In this document: piece after piece, positions 53,680 through 63,023 of the stretch
How the letters are laid out: each line of letters begins with the position of its first letter
Position numbering within the stretch: position 1 is the stretch's first letter
Source: Oscillospiraceae bacterium
GTDB taxonomy: Bacteria; Bacillota; Clostridia; UBA1381; UBA9506
Assembly (NCBI GenBank): GCA_015068935.1
Contig: SVJO01000004.1
Location: 1 to 64,000, forward strand
Reading direction: 5' to 3'
Length of the DNA: 64,000 bases
The notes under the pieces: generated by a model
Told to the model about the DNA's origin: nothing
Seen by the model: the letters and a program-made list of their open reading frames with translations, nothing else
The model's database searches: none
Made by a program: the position numbers and the translations under genes

Positions 53680-54852
53680 GTGGCTGAACGTAGAATACAA
53701 GCGGAGTCTGGTTTAAATAGAAAAACCATGAAAAAAAACACGTCAAAGGTAAAGTCTTGCAAGGGAAAAATTGATTATGGCTTTTTGGCTGTATGTGTTA
53801 CACTCATTGTAATAGGACTTTTAATGGTTTTTTCTGCAAGCTTTCCTTCTGCTTATTACTATCAGAATAAAAACGGATATTTTTACATACAGAGACAGAC
53901 TATCTGGGCTGTAGCAGGTGCAATAGCTATGGCATTTACAATAAATTTTCCATATAAGGCATACAAAAAATTTGCAAAGATAATACTGATTGTAAGCGGA
54001 ATATTATTGCTTCTTGTTTTGATTGCAGGTAAAGAGATTAATGGTGCTAAACGATGGCTTGGAGTGGGAAGTATGACAATCCAGCCATCTGAGACGGCTA
54101 AACTGGGACTTATAATTTTCTTTGCATATCTTGTTGAAAAAGATGGAAAAAATATAGGGAAATTTAAGCCGCTTATTAAATATGCAGGAATTCTTGTTGT
54201 ATTTATGGGACTAATGATGCTTCAACCGCACTTTAGTGTGTGTATTATTATCGGTCTGACAAGTGTTGTAATGCTGATTGCAGGCGGAGCAAAAATAAGA
54301 TATTTTGCAATGGCATTAATACCTGCTATTCCTGCGGGTATTGCTTTAGTCATTTACGAGCCTTACAGACTTGCCCGCGTGCTTACGTTTTTGCATCCGT
54401 TTGAAGACACTCAGGGTGCAGGGTGGCAGGTTATACAGTCGCTTTATGCAATAGGCTCGGGAGGACTTTTCGGTGTAGGATTTGGAAATTCAAGACAAAA
54501 ATATATGTACGTTCCCGAACCCCAGAACGATTTTATCTTTTCTATCGTGTGCGAAGAACTGGGGCTCATTGGTGCAAGTGCAATTTTGCTTTTATTTGGA
54601 ATATTAATTTTCAGAGGCATGAAAATTGCAATAAATGCACCTGATACTTTTTCGTCAATGCTGGTTACGGGAATTATATCACTTGTAGCAGTTCAGGTGG
54701 TGTTAAATATTGCCGTTGTATCGTCATCTATTCCGACAACAGGCATTCCGCTACCATTCTTCAGCTATGGGGGCTCGGCGTTATTCTTCCTTATGGCATC
54801 AATGGGAATTGTTCTTAACGTTTCAAGATATTCAAAAAAGAAAGAACTTTAA
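53680..54852 (+). CDS. ftsW: SEDS glycosyltransferase FtsW/SpoVE
   Basis: A 390-residue, ten-helix SEDS protein that polymerises lipid II together with a class B PBP. Conserved features include GLLMVFSAS, GAKRWLGVGSMTIQPSETAKLG (catalytic region before the Asp-bearing loop), LQPHFSVCIII, PEPQNDFIFSIVCEELG, and TTGIPLPFFSYGGSA. FtsW (division) and SpoVE (spore) are not separable here. The start is GTG 53680, 6 bases after GGGTGGTG; GTGs at 53668/53671 lie in that site. Confidence 0.94.
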   Translation: MAERRIQAESGLNRKTMKKNTSKVKSCKGKIDYGFLAVCVTLIVIGLLMVFSASFPSAYYYQNKNGYFYIQRQTIWAVAGAIAMAFTINFPYKAYKKFAKIILIVSGILLLLVLIAGKEINGAKRWLGVGSMTIQPSETAKLGLIIFFAYLVEKDGKNIGKFKPLIKYAGILVVFMGLMMLQPHFSVCIIIGLTSVVMLIAGGAKIRYFAMALIPAIPAGIALVIYEPYRLARVLTFLHPFEDTQGAGWQVIQSLYAIGSGGLFGVGFGNSRQKYMYVPEPQNDFIFSIVCEELGLIGASAILLLFGILIFRGMKIAINAPDTFSSMLVTGIISLVAVQVVLNIAVVSSSIPTTGIPLPFFSYGGSALFFLMASMGIVLNVSRYSKKKEL

Positions 54853-54870
54853 TTGGTTGGAGGTTTATTA

Positions 54871-55971
54871 ATGAGGCTTTTAATTTCGGGCGGAGGAACG
54901 GCAGGACATATTAATCCTGCGCTTGCTATTGCAGATATAGCTAAAAAAGAGACTGATGCAGAAATTCTCTTTGTCGGTACAGAACGCGGACTTGAGAAAA
55001 CACTTGTTACGCGTGAAGGTTATGATATAAAATTTATTGATGTCCGCGGTCTCATAAGAAGCCTTTCTTTAAAAAATTTTGTTGTTATAGCAAAATTTCT
55101 TAAAGCAATCAGCGATTGCAAAAAGATTATAAAGGATTTCAGACCTGATGTTGTTGTCGGCACGGGAGGGTATGTTTGCGCTCCTGTTATTGTTGCAGCC
55201 TCCGCGCTTGGTATTCCAAGCATTATTCATGAGCAGAATGTTATTCCGGGTGTGACAGTTAAAATAGCTGCATCGAAGGCATCCTGCATAGCAATCAGCT
55301 TTGAGGACACTTTAAAATATATTAAGCCTTCACTTCACTCAAAATGTCATATGACAGGGAATCCTTTAGATGAAAAGCTGGTCAGTGTCAATGTCAAAGA
55401 TGCTAAAGCCAGACTCGGTATGGATGATAAACCATTTATTGTTATGATAGGCGGAAGTCTTGGGGCAGAAAGAGTAAATCAGGCGATGGTTGATTTTATA
55501 AATTCATGCGACGAAAAATCGCTTTATTTTACAAGCGCTGCCGGCAAACGATATTATGATAACGTAATAGAAAAAATTGATAAGAAAAAACTTGGCGGAA
55601 ACATTAACGTTCTGCCTTATATATACAATCGTGAAGAGATTTATCCTGCAGCAGACCTTATAATATCAAGAGCAGGAGCACTCAGTGTGAGCGAAATTTG
55701 CGCTTTGGGTAAACCTTCTATATTAATTCCGTCACCGAATGTAGCACATAACCATCAGGAGTATAATGCTAAAAGTATAGAAAAAGGCGGCGGAGCTGTA
55801 GTAATTTTAGAGTCAGAACTTACAGCACAAGTTTTTAAGGAAACTGTAGAAAAAATTATATTTGATAAAGAAAAACAAAACAAAATGGGTGCATGTGCTA
55901 AAAAGATGGGCATTTGCAATGCCTCAAAGCGCATACTTGACATAATAATAAGGCTCAGTGAGAAAAAATGA
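54871..55971 (+). CDS. murG: UDP-GlcNAc:lipid I N-acetylglucosaminyltransferase MurG
   Basis: Converts lipid I to lipid II on the inner face of the membrane. The 366-residue GT-B enzyme begins LLISGGGTAGHINPALAIA and has VGTGGYVCAPVIVAA, HEQNVIPG, GGSLGAERVN and the donor motif SRAGALSVSEICALGKPSILIP. The start follows TTGGAGG; an earlier in-frame reading at 54853 overlaps the ribosome binding site region. Confidence 0.97.
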   Translation: MRLLISGGGTAGHINPALAIADIAKKETDAEILFVGTERGLEKTLVTREGYDIKFIDVRGLIRSLSLKNFVVIAKFLKAISDCKKIIKDFRPDVVVGTGGYVCAPVIVAASALGIPSIIHEQNVIPGVTVKIAASKASCIAISFEDTLKYIKPSLHSKCHMTGNPLDEKLVSVNVKDAKARLGMDDKPFIVMIGGSLGAERVNQAMVDFINSCDEKSLYFTSAAGKRYYDNVIEKIDKKKLGGNINVLPYIYNREEIYPAADLIISRAGALSVSEICALGKPSILIPSPNVAHNHQEYNAKSIEKGGGAVVILESELTAQVFKETVEKIIFDKEKQNKMGACAKKMGICNASKRILDIIIRLSEKK

Positions 55972-56055
55972 AGTTTGTAGCAAAATAGGCACCTTGGCAT
56001 ATTATAGTAGTGTAAAGCTGTTTTTTTAAGCGGCAATAACAGGAGGTGCAATGCT

Positions 56056-57309
56056 GTGAGCAAATTGGAGATAACAGGCGGGAAAAGAATAAGAGGCATA
56101 ATAGATATGCATGGTGCTAAAAATGCTGTATTGCCGATTCTTGCTGCCACGATACTGACAAAAGGGGTAAGCGTTATACATAACTGTCCAAAGCTTAAAG
56201 ATGTTAATGTGACAGTTGATATTTTAAGATTTCTCGGGGCTTCGGTAAGAAGAGAAGAACATACTTTAATCATAGATTCCAGCGGAGATTTAAAAAGCGA
56301 TATTCCTGAAAATCTTATGCATGAACTCAGGTCTTCCATTGTTTTTATGGGGGCGATTTTAGCAAGATGCAAAAAAGCCAGGATTTCTTCACCGGGCGGA
56401 TGTGAACTCGGTCCGAGACCGATTGATTTACATATTTCCTCGCTCAGACAGCTTGGTGTTTCAGTTTTGGAGACGGAGGATTATTTGGAATGCGACTCGA
56501 AAAATTCTGCATCAGGGGAAATAGTGCTTAGCTTCCCAAGTGTTGGAGCAACTGAAAACATTATGCTGTTTTCGTGCCTTATGAGCGGAGTTACAATAAT
56601 AAGAAATGCTGCTAAAGAGCCTGAGATAGTAGACCTTGCAAATTTCCTTAATAAAATGGGAGCCAGAATCTGCGGCGCAGGAACCGATGAAATTTACATA
56701 GAGGGCGTTGAAACTCTAAATGGCACAGAGTATTCCATAATGCCTGACAGAATTGCAACTGTGACATATCTTTGCTGTGCAGCTGTGACGGGCGGAGAGA
56801 TTGAAATAAGAAGGGTTAATCCGAATGATTTAGAGGCATGCCTTGAGTGTTTCATAAGATGCGGATGCAGAATAGGAATAGGAAAAGACAGAATTTTTCT
56901 GCGTGCACCGCAGAGACTTAAGGCTATTGATTTTATTGAAACAAAGCCATATCCCAGTTTTCCCACTGATGCACAGTCCTTGTTTTTGGCTATGCTTGCT
57001 ACAGCTGACGGGAAAAGCATAATAAGAGAAAACATTTTTAAAAATCGGTTCAATGTGGCAGAGGCCCTGAAGGAAATGGGCGCAGATATCACTGTAAGCC
57101 AGCAAACAGCGCTTATCAGGGGGAAGAAAAGATTAAAGGGAGCAAATGTAAGTGCGCCTGACTTAAGGGGTGGAGCAGGACTTTGTATTGCTGCACTTGC
57201 TGCAAATGGGGTAACCCAGATAGATAAGGTTTGCTATATTGACAGAGGCTATGAAGAGATAGAAACATATTTACAAAGACTCGGTGCTAAGGTTACGCGT
57301 TTAGACTGA
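56056..57309 (+). CDS. murA: UDP-GlcNAc 1-carboxyvinyltransferase MurA
   Basis: First committed peptidoglycan step: transfers enolpyruvate from PEP to UDP-GlcNAc. The 417 residues start ITGGKRIRGIIDMHGAKNAV. The catalytic cysteine that fosfomycin alkylates is in SPGGCELGPRPIDLH, and YPSFPTDAQSLFLAMLATA and DLRGGAGLCIAALAA are present. The start is GTG, 9 bases after AGGAGG; a nearby ATG is out of frame. Standard clusters often have murC or murB here, but neither is present. Confidence 0.96.
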   Translation: MSKLEITGGKRIRGIIDMHGAKNAVLPILAATILTKGVSVIHNCPKLKDVNVTVDILRFLGASVRREEHTLIIDSSGDLKSDIPENLMHELRSSIVFMGAILARCKKARISSPGGCELGPRPIDLHISSLRQLGVSVLETEDYLECDSKNSASGEIVLSFPSVGATENIMLFSCLMSGVTIIRNAAKEPEIVDLANFLNKMGARICGAGTDEIYIEGVETLNGTEYSIMPDRIATVTYLCCAAVTGGEIEIRRVNPNDLEACLECFIRCGCRIGIGKDRIFLRAPQRLKAIDFIETKPYPSFPTDAQSLFLAMLATADGKSIIRENIFKNRFNVAEALKEMGADITVSQQTALIRGKKRLKGANVSAPDLRGGAGLCIAALAANGVTQIDKVCYIDRGYEEIETYLQRLGAKVTRLD

Positions 57310-57332
57310 GCAGAATATCTAGGGGGAAGGAA

Positions 57333-58169
57333 ATGTCCAAAAAACAAAAGAAAATAAAAAAAGGTAAACTATTCAGTTTTATTTTTATAACTCTTTTAAT
57401 TTGCGCAGGAATAATATCATTTTGCCTTTTTACGCCCTTTTTCAATGTCAAAGAGCTTGCAGTTTCAGGGAATGAGACAATAGCTGACTCTGAGCTTATC
57501 GAAAGCTCAGGAATAGTTTTTGGAACAAATATATTCAGGGTAAATACGAGGGCAGTTAAAAATAATATTAAGAAAAATCCTATGGTTGATAACGTTAAGA
57601 TAAAAAGAAGAATACCAGGAAGAATAGATTTAATAGTTGAGGAAACTGCTCCTCAGCTGATTATTCCGTATATGACCGGTTGCGTTTTAATAAACGAAAA
57701 TGCAAAGGTTTTAATGCTTTCCGATGAAATTCCCGAGCTTTTAATACCAAAGGTCAGCGGAATCGAGGTGGCCGAGGCTAAAATATGTAAAAAACTTGTG
57801 CCTGAAGATAAGGTAAGTTTTGAAATGATAATGGAATGTGTCGGATATTTCCATAAGTTTGATGCCATTAAATATTTTAGAAGCATGGATTTTACAAACC
57901 TTTCAAACTTTAGCGGTGTGACGCATGAGGGTGTAAAAGTCATTTTTGGCAAAATGGAGGATTTGGAATATAAAATTAAATTCATGCAGAGTGTTATGCC
58001 AAACATAGATAAAGCAGAGGGGACTTATATAGACATATCTTCATCATCAAAAGGAATTTATGGCACACTCGACAATGAGGAAGAAGATATTTCCACACAG
58101 GAACCAGATGCTGCTGATGAGGCGAATAATACAAAAGAGAAAAATCCTTCTCCTTCGCCGGCTGTATAA
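57333..58169 (+). CDS. FtsQ/DivIB cell division protein
   Basis: A 278-residue single-pass membrane protein. A basic N-terminus and a membrane helix (FSFIFITLLICAGIISFCLF) are followed by the POTRA domain (FNVKELAVSGNETIADSELI, then IPGRIDLIVEETAPQ). The beta domain then extends to about residue 235, and a low-complexity acidic and proline tail closes the protein. It helps assemble the division complex with FtsL and the PBP. The start follows AGGGGGAAGG. Confidence 0.9.
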   Translation: MSKKQKKIKKGKLFSFIFITLLICAGIISFCLFTPFFNVKELAVSGNETIADSELIESSGIVFGTNIFRVNTRAVKNNIKKNPMVDNVKIKRRIPGRIDLIVEETAPQLIIPYMTGCVLINENAKVLMLSDEIPELLIPKVSGIEVAEAKICKKLVPEDKVSFEMIMECVGYFHKFDAIKYFRSMDFTNLSNFSGVTHEGVKVIFGKMEDLEYKIKFMQSVMPNIDKAEGTYIDISSSSKGIYGTLDNEEEDISTQEPDAADEANNTKEKNPSPSPAV

Positions 58170-58218
58170 AAACACAAAGGAAAAAGCACTAAAAGGGATG
58201 AAACGGGGGAATGGTTAA

Positions 58219-58971
58219 GTGCAAAATAAAGATATAAAAGCGCAGATTACAATTGGAGCAATACTTCTAATTATGGCTTTTGCCATAACTGTACAGATTA
58301 AAAGCGTATCTCAGAATAAAAGTATAGCAGGCACAACAAACTTAAGAATTGACGAGCTTCTCTTAGAGCTTAAAAACGAGCGGGACAAAAATGATGAGCT
58401 CAGGATGCAGGTTGATGCATATAAAAATGATATTGACCAGTATCTTAAAGAAGCGGAAACAACCGACAATTATTCAAAGATTCTTTCAGAACAGCTCTCA
58501 AGAGCAGAGCTTTCAGCAGGCATGGTAGATGTTAAAGGCGAAGGTATTACTGTTACGTTAAATGATGCAGCCGGCAAAAGGACAGGCGCTGGAAACGTTA
58601 ATGCAAATGCGACACTTATTCATGACGAGGATATAAGAAAAGTTGTAAATGAGCTTTTTGCGGCGGGTGCAGAAGTAATAGCAGTAAACGACAGCAGATT
58701 GATTAGCACATCTGCTGTGAGGTGTGTAGGTCCTTCAATTTTGGTAAATGATACAAAAATGACTCCGCCTTATACCATAAAAGCGATAGGAAAGGCAGAA
58801 CAGCTTGAAGCTGCTCTTAATTTAAACGGCGGTGTTATTGATAATCTGAAAATATGGGGTTTTAAAATTGATATAAAAAGGCATGACGAATTAATTATTC
58901 CAAGGTATAGCGGGAAAGTGACATACGATATCGCTAAACCGATAGAAAAAAGCGGGGAGGACGGACAATGA
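58219..58971 (+). CDS. DUF881 protein (YlxW/YlxX-like)
   Basis: A 250-residue membrane-anchored protein: one helix at residues 10-30, a coiled coil to about residue 95, then the DUF881 domain (GEGITVTLNDAA, IHDEDIRKVVNELFAAGAEVIAVND, CVGPSILVND). In Bacillus two such genes (ylxW, ylxX) lie between divIB and sbp; here there is one. Function unknown, likely division-linked. The start is GTG 8 bases after CGGGGGA. Confidence 0.9.
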   Translation: MQNKDIKAQITIGAILLIMAFAITVQIKSVSQNKSIAGTTNLRIDELLLELKNERDKNDELRMQVDAYKNDIDQYLKEAETTDNYSKILSEQLSRAELSAGMVDVKGEGITVTLNDAAGKRTGAGNVNANATLIHDEDIRKVVNELFAAGAEVIAVNDSRLISTSAVRCVGPSILVNDTKMTPPYTIKAIGKAEQLEAALNLNGGVIDNLKIWGFKIDIKRHDELIIPRYSGKVTYDIAKPIEKSGEDGQ

Positions 58972-59315
58972 TTCTGATAGCATGTGTAGTAGTTGGAATT
59001 TTAATGGGAATAGTGTTTCCGTTTTATGTACCTCAGGAGTTTTCTCAGTATCTTTCGGTAGTGGTTCTTGCTATGATGGATTCTGCTTTGGGCGGCGCTT
59101 CGGCTATGGTGAGAAAGTGCTTTGATGTCAATGTGTTTGTATCAGGCTTTGCGGGTAATACTATTCTGGCTCTGTTTCTTACGTTTTTAGGAGAAAAACT
59201 TGGCGTTGACTTATTTTTAGTTGCGGTTCTTGTTTTTGGGACAAGACTTTTTAATAATTTGTCAACTATAAGAAGACATTATTTGTCAAAAATACAAATA
59301 AAATTTAAAAAATAA
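58968..59315 (+). CDS. sbp: Small basic protein Sbp (DUF1290)
   Basis: A 115-residue membrane protein with three to four hydrophobic segments and the DUF1290 pattern (GILMGIVFPFYVPQEFSQYL, ALGGASAMVRKCFD, FGTRLFNNLSTIRRHYL). The start overlaps the DUF881 stop (ATGA). In Bacillus sbp precedes ftsA and ftsZ; here ftsZ follows directly. Function unknown. Confidence 0.92.
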   Translation: MILIACVVVGILMGIVFPFYVPQEFSQYLSVVVLAMMDSALGGASAMVRKCFDVNVFVSGFAGNTILALFLTFLGEKLGVDLFLVAVLVFGTRLFNNLSTIRRHYLSKIQIKFKK

Positions 59316-59326
59316 TAATTTAGGGG

Positions 59327-59356
59327 TTGTGTTTTTAGATTCATTTATGTTATAAT
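59327..59356 (+). promoter_or_regulatory. Promoter of ftsZ with structured leader
   Basis: An extended -10, TGTTATAAT (59348-59356), with a -35-like TTGTGT 18 bases upstream. It would give ftsZ its own transcript with a leader of about 190 bases. The leader holds a hairpin (59363-59388) and a TTTTGCA/TGCAAAA pairing, with no ORF. Confidence 0.6.
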
Positions 59357-59550
59357 GTATATGAGAAATTTTGTTTCGCGAAATTCTCTGACTTTTGCAT
59401 AGTCTTTTTTGTAATGTCACGGATTGTGCAAAAAGGCTCCGACAGGCTTTTACATATGATAAAATTTGTTTTTCGGGGTGTAAAATAAAACAACATATCA
59501 GAATAAATATAATTGGAAATTTTGGTATTACCAAAGAGGAGGAAGAGTAA

Positions 59551-60618
59551 GTGTTTGAGTTTGATAACGATGGTGCAAGGGTTGCACAGATTAAGGTAAT
59601 AGGTGTCGGCGGCGGCGGTAATAATGCTGTCAACAGAATGATTGATTACGGCCTTAAGGGTGTTGATTTTTTAGCAATCAACACAGATAAGCAGGCTTTG
59701 GCAAGATCTCAGGCTACACAGAAAATTCAGATTGGAGAAAAGCTCACAAAGGGTCTTGGAGCAGGCGCAAATCCAGAAGTTGGACAGAAGGCTGCTGAAG
59801 AAAGCAATGAAGAAATCGCTCAGGCTATTTCAGGCTGCGATATGGTTTTCGTTACTGCAGGTATGGGAGGCGGAACAGGAACAGGTGCTGCTCCTGCTGT
59901 AGCTGCGATTGCAAGAGAAATGGGCATTTTAACAGTTGGTATTGTTACAAAGCCTTTTGCTTTTGAAGGCAAGCAGAGAATGAAACGTGCGGAAGAGGGT
60001 ATTGCAGCTTTAAAAGATGCTGTTGATTCACTTGTTACTATCCCTAACGACAGGCTTTTGCAGGTTTCAAACCAGCATACAACATTAACAGATGCATTTA
60101 AGATGGCTGATGACGTTTTAAGACAGGGTGTTCAGGGTATTTCAGACCTCATCTCAGGTCAGGGATACATTAACCTTGACTTTGCCGATGTTGTTACTAT
60201 CATGAAAAATACAGGTATTGCTCATATGGGTGTTGGACGTGCCTCAGGTGAGAAGAGAGCAGACGAGGCTGTTAAAGCTGCAATTCAGAGTCCGCTTCTT
60301 GAAACATCGATTGACGGCGCTCGCGGCGTGCTCATTAATGTTACAGGCGGAACAGACCTTGGTATCTTTGAAATTAACAGTGCCGCTGAATTTGTTGCTG
60401 AAGCTGCTGACCCGAATGCAAATATCATCTTTGGTTCTACTATTGACGAATCACTTAAAGATGAGGTTATCATCACAGTTATTGCAACAGGCTTTGAAGG
60501 TGTTAAGGGTAAGCCTATGGGACAACTCAAAGACGTTCTTTTCGGCGGAGGAAGCTCATCACAGAAATCATCTGACGCAGCAAGCACTGACGTTGAGATT
60601 CCTGAATGGATGAAATAA
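59551..60618 (+). CDS. ftsZ: Cell division protein FtsZ
   Basis: The tubulin-like GTPase that forms the division ring. The 355-residue protein has [15 protein letters not shown], the G-box [12 protein letters not shown], and the T7 synergy loop region [11 protein letters not shown]. The linker is short (about 25 residues), and the C-terminal anchor peptide reads VEIPEWMK. The start is GTG after GAGGAGG. The membrane anchor gene ftsA, which usually precedes it, is absent. Confidence 0.98.
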   Translation: MFEFDNDGARVAQIKVIGVGGGGNNAVNRMIDYGLKGVDFLAINTDKQALARSQATQKIQIGEKLTKGLGAGANPEVGQKAAEESNEEIAQAISGCDMVFVTAGMGGGTGTGAAPAVAAIAREMGILTVGIVTKPFAFEGKQRMKRAEEGIAALKDAVDSLVTIPNDRLLQVSNQHTTLTDAFKMADDVLRQGVQGISDLISGQGYINLDFADVVTIMKNTGIAHMGVGRASGEKRADEAVKAAIQSPLLETSIDGARGVLINVTGGTDLGIFEINSAAEFVAEAADPNANIIFGSTIDESLKDEVIITVIATGFEGVKGKPMGQLKDVLFGGGSSSQKSSDAASTDVEIPEWMK

Positions 60619-60644
60619 TTTTTACATAATTTAATTAATAATCA

Positions 60645-60674
60645 GGGGCAGACCATTTGTGCTGCCCCGTTTTT
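60645..60674 (+). terminator. Terminator after ftsZ
   Basis: GGGGCAG (60645-60651) and CTGCCCC (60662-60668), 10-base loop, followed by G and five Ts. It marks the end of the dcw cluster. Confidence 0.85.
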
Positions 60675-60720
60675 GTATAAAATATTGCTATTATAAGAGT
60701 AAGAATTTGGGAGGGCAATT

Positions 60721-61209
60721 ATGTACTCCAAAAGCAAAAAGGAACGCACGAAAAAAATTATAATTATTCTTCTTATTGTGTTTGTAGTTTGCATTGTAGC
60801 ATTTATTTTTTCAAATTCATTAAAAGGTTCTCGTGACACAGTATCTCAAAGTAAAATTGTTGCCTCAAAAATTCAAAAAGTAGTCGATAGTGACAAAAAA
60901 ATCAGCAGAGATATTTTTCACGGAGTAATAAGAAAGATTGCTCATATTGCAGAGTTTTCTTTGCTTGGAATCGGATTGGGTTCAACATTTTATGCTGCTT
61001 ATTTATTCTGGGGCAAAAAATATATCAGTCTCCCGATTTTACTGGGGCTTTCTGTGGCAGTTTGCGATGAATTTATTCAGAGCTTTGGCTCCAGAAAAAG
61101 CCTGGTAAGTGATGTGCTGATAGATTTTGGAGGCATCTTATTTGGATTTCTGATAATTTTATCAATGTCATTTCTAATCAATAAAATAAGGAAGAAAAGA
61201 CAACAATAA
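60721..61209 (+). CDS. VanZ-family membrane protein
   Basis: A 162-residue protein with four hydrophobic helices. The VanZ pattern is clear: RKIAHIAEFSLLGIGLG in the middle and CDEFIQSFGSRKSLVSDVLIDFGG near the end. VanZ from Tn1546 gives low-level teicoplanin resistance; chromosomal homologues have no agreed function and are thought to act at the cell surface. The start follows GGGAGGG. Confidence 0.9.
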   Translation: MYSKSKKERTKKIIIILLIVFVVCIVAFIFSNSLKGSRDTVSQSKIVASKIQKVVDSDKKISRDIFHGVIRKIAHIAEFSLLGIGLGSTFYAAYLFWGKKYISLPILLGLSVAVCDEFIQSFGSRKSLVSDVLIDFGGILFGFLIILSMSFLINKIRKKRQQ

Positions 61210-61247
61210 TTATAATCTTTAAAATTTATGTATAGGAGAGTTTTATT

Positions 61248-61688
61248 ATGTTAAACGGAATGAGCAAAATTTTGACAGGAGACCTTTTGAAAATTTTATG
61301 CGATATGGGTCACGGTGATGAGATAATTATTGCAGATGCAAATTTTCCGGCTGATTCAATAGCAACAAGATTATATCGTCTTCCGGGACTTGATGTTTCA
61401 ACAGTGCTTGAGGCAATTAAGCCGATTTTCCCTGTTGACGTAAAATATTCAGAGAAACCTGCTGCGGTTATGGATATGACAGATTCTGACAAAGCATCAG
61501 GAATGCAACCGCCTCAGACATGGGGTGATTTTGAAGGCATTCTTAAAACAGAATACCCCGAACTGGTGATGGCTAAGCTCGAAAGATATGAATTTTATGA
61601 AAGAGCTAAAAAGGCTTATGCAGTTATACAGACAGGCGAAGAAAGAATATACGGAAATCTTTTGCTTGTAAAGGGTGTAGTGCTATAG
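61248..61688 (+). CDS. RbsD/FucU-family sugar mutarotase
   Basis: A 146-residue single-domain protein of the RbsD/FucU family, which interconverts alpha and beta forms of L-fucose or D-ribose. The signature MGHGDEIIIADANFP contains the catalytic histidine. RLYRLPGLDVSTVLEAIKPIFPVD and the C-terminal AVIQTGEERIYGNLLLVKGVV complete the FucU-like pattern. The FucU side is preferred because a fucose-1-phosphate guanylyltransferase-like gene lies two genes downstream. The start follows TAGGAGAG. Confidence 0.9.
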   Translation: MLNGMSKILTGDLLKILCDMGHGDEIIIADANFPADSIATRLYRLPGLDVSTVLEAIKPIFPVDVKYSEKPAAVMDMTDSDKASGMQPPQTWGDFEGILKTEYPELVMAKLERYEFYERAKKAYAVIQTGEERIYGNLLLVKGVVL

Positions 61689-61764
61689 GATTTGATTTTC
61701 TGCGTGAAAACAGGATTATAAATAAAGAAAGTTTCAACTAGTGAATAGGCAGGGGGGGTAAATT

Positions 61765-63003
61765 ATGAAGATTTTAAAACTCTCATCATATTGTTATCCT
61801 GAACAAGTTGCTTCGTCACATCTTTCAAAGGATATGAATGAGGCATATGAAAAGTCGGGTATTATATGCGAGGTCTATGCCCCTACGCCTTGCAGAGGCA
61901 TCGATGAGCAAACGCGGAAAAAATACAAAAAGATAAAATATGAAGAAATAAATAACGGACATATAAGAATTCATCGCTACAGTATGTTTAAAGAACCGAA
62001 AAATCCTGTCCTCAGAGCTTTCCGCTATACTCTATGTATTTTAAGAGGATTTATCTGTGGTCTTTTTGCAAAAGATATTGATATATTCAGTTCATCAAGC
62101 ACTCCGCCAATTAACGGACTTGTTATGTATGCTTTAAAGAAAGTTAAAAAGTATAAAACGGTTTATAGTCTGCAGGATATTTTCCCTGATTCACTGGTTA
62201 ATGCAAAGATGACAAAAAAAGGCTCGGTTTTATGGAAAATAGGAAGATTTGTTGAAAATATTACGTATAAATCAGCAGACAGAATTATAGTAATTTCAGA
62301 AGATTTTAAAAGAAATATCATGGAAAAAGGCGTGTCTGAGGACAAAATAGATGTTGTCTACAACTGGGTTAATGAACAAAAGGTTGTAAATATCGATAGG
62401 GAAGATAATAAACTTTTTGATAAGTATAATCTGGAAAGAGATAAATTTTATATTTGTTACAGCGGAAACATCGGTCTTTCTCAAAATATGGAGATGCTGA
62501 CTGATGTAGCTAAAGAGCTTGAAAAAAATGAGGATATAAGATTTGTTATAATAGGGGAGGGCGCTTTTAAGGAAAGCCTTCTCAGCATTATTGAAGAAAA
62601 ACAGGTTAAAAATATTACCGTTTTGCCGTTTCAGGATTATGAGGATATATCGCATGTATTCAGTCTTGGCGATGCAGGGCTTATCATTTCAAAAAAAGGT
62701 ATAGGAAGCAACTCTGTACCAAGTAAGACATGGAGCATTATGTCTGCGAGTCGTCCCGTTATTGCATCATTTGACAAGGGCAGTGAATTTGATTCAATTA
62801 TAACAGAAAACAATTGCGGTATTTGTGTTGAAGCTGATGATAAAGAGGCACTCATTAAGGCTGTTTTGTACATGTATGAAAATAAAGATGAAATTAAAAA
62901 AATGGGAGAAAACGGAAGAAGATTTATTCTTGAAAATCTTACAAAGGAAATCGGAACGGGTAAATCGATTTCCATCTTGAGAAAAGTATATTCCCAAAAA
63001 TAG
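61765..63003 (+). CDS. GT4 glycosyltransferase, WbuB-like
   Basis: A 412-residue GT-B enzyme. The N-domain contains LSSYCYPEQVASSHLSKDM and VYAPTPCRGI, which resemble WbuB (L-fucosamine transferase) and related capsule or O-antigen enzymes. The C-domain has YSGNIGLSQNMEMLTDVA, GEGAFKESL, SKKGIGSNSVPSKTWSIMSA (donor-binding) and GICVEADDKEALIKAV. It probably adds a sugar to a surface glycan. The start follows a G-rich AGGGGGGG. It lies between the FucU-like and Fkp-like genes, consistent with use of a fucose-type donor, though this is inference. Confidence 0.85.
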   Translation: MKILKLSSYCYPEQVASSHLSKDMNEAYEKSGIICEVYAPTPCRGIDEQTRKKYKKIKYEEINNGHIRIHRYSMFKEPKNPVLRAFRYTLCILRGFICGLFAKDIDIFSSSSTPPINGLVMYALKKVKKYKTVYSLQDIFPDSLVNAKMTKKGSVLWKIGRFVENITYKSADRIIVISEDFKRNIMEKGVSEDKIDVVYNWVNEQKVVNIDREDNKLFDKYNLERDKFYICYSGNIGLSQNMEMLTDVAKELEKNEDIRFVIIGEGAFKESLLSIIEEKQVKNITVLPFQDYEDISHVFSLGDAGLIISKKGIGSNSVPSKTWSIMSASRPVIASFDKGSEFDSIITENNCGICVEADDKEALIKAVLYMYENKDEIKKMGENGRRFILENLTKEIGTGKSISILRKVYSQK

Positions 63004-63023
63004 GGTTTTATAGGAGAGAGTAT

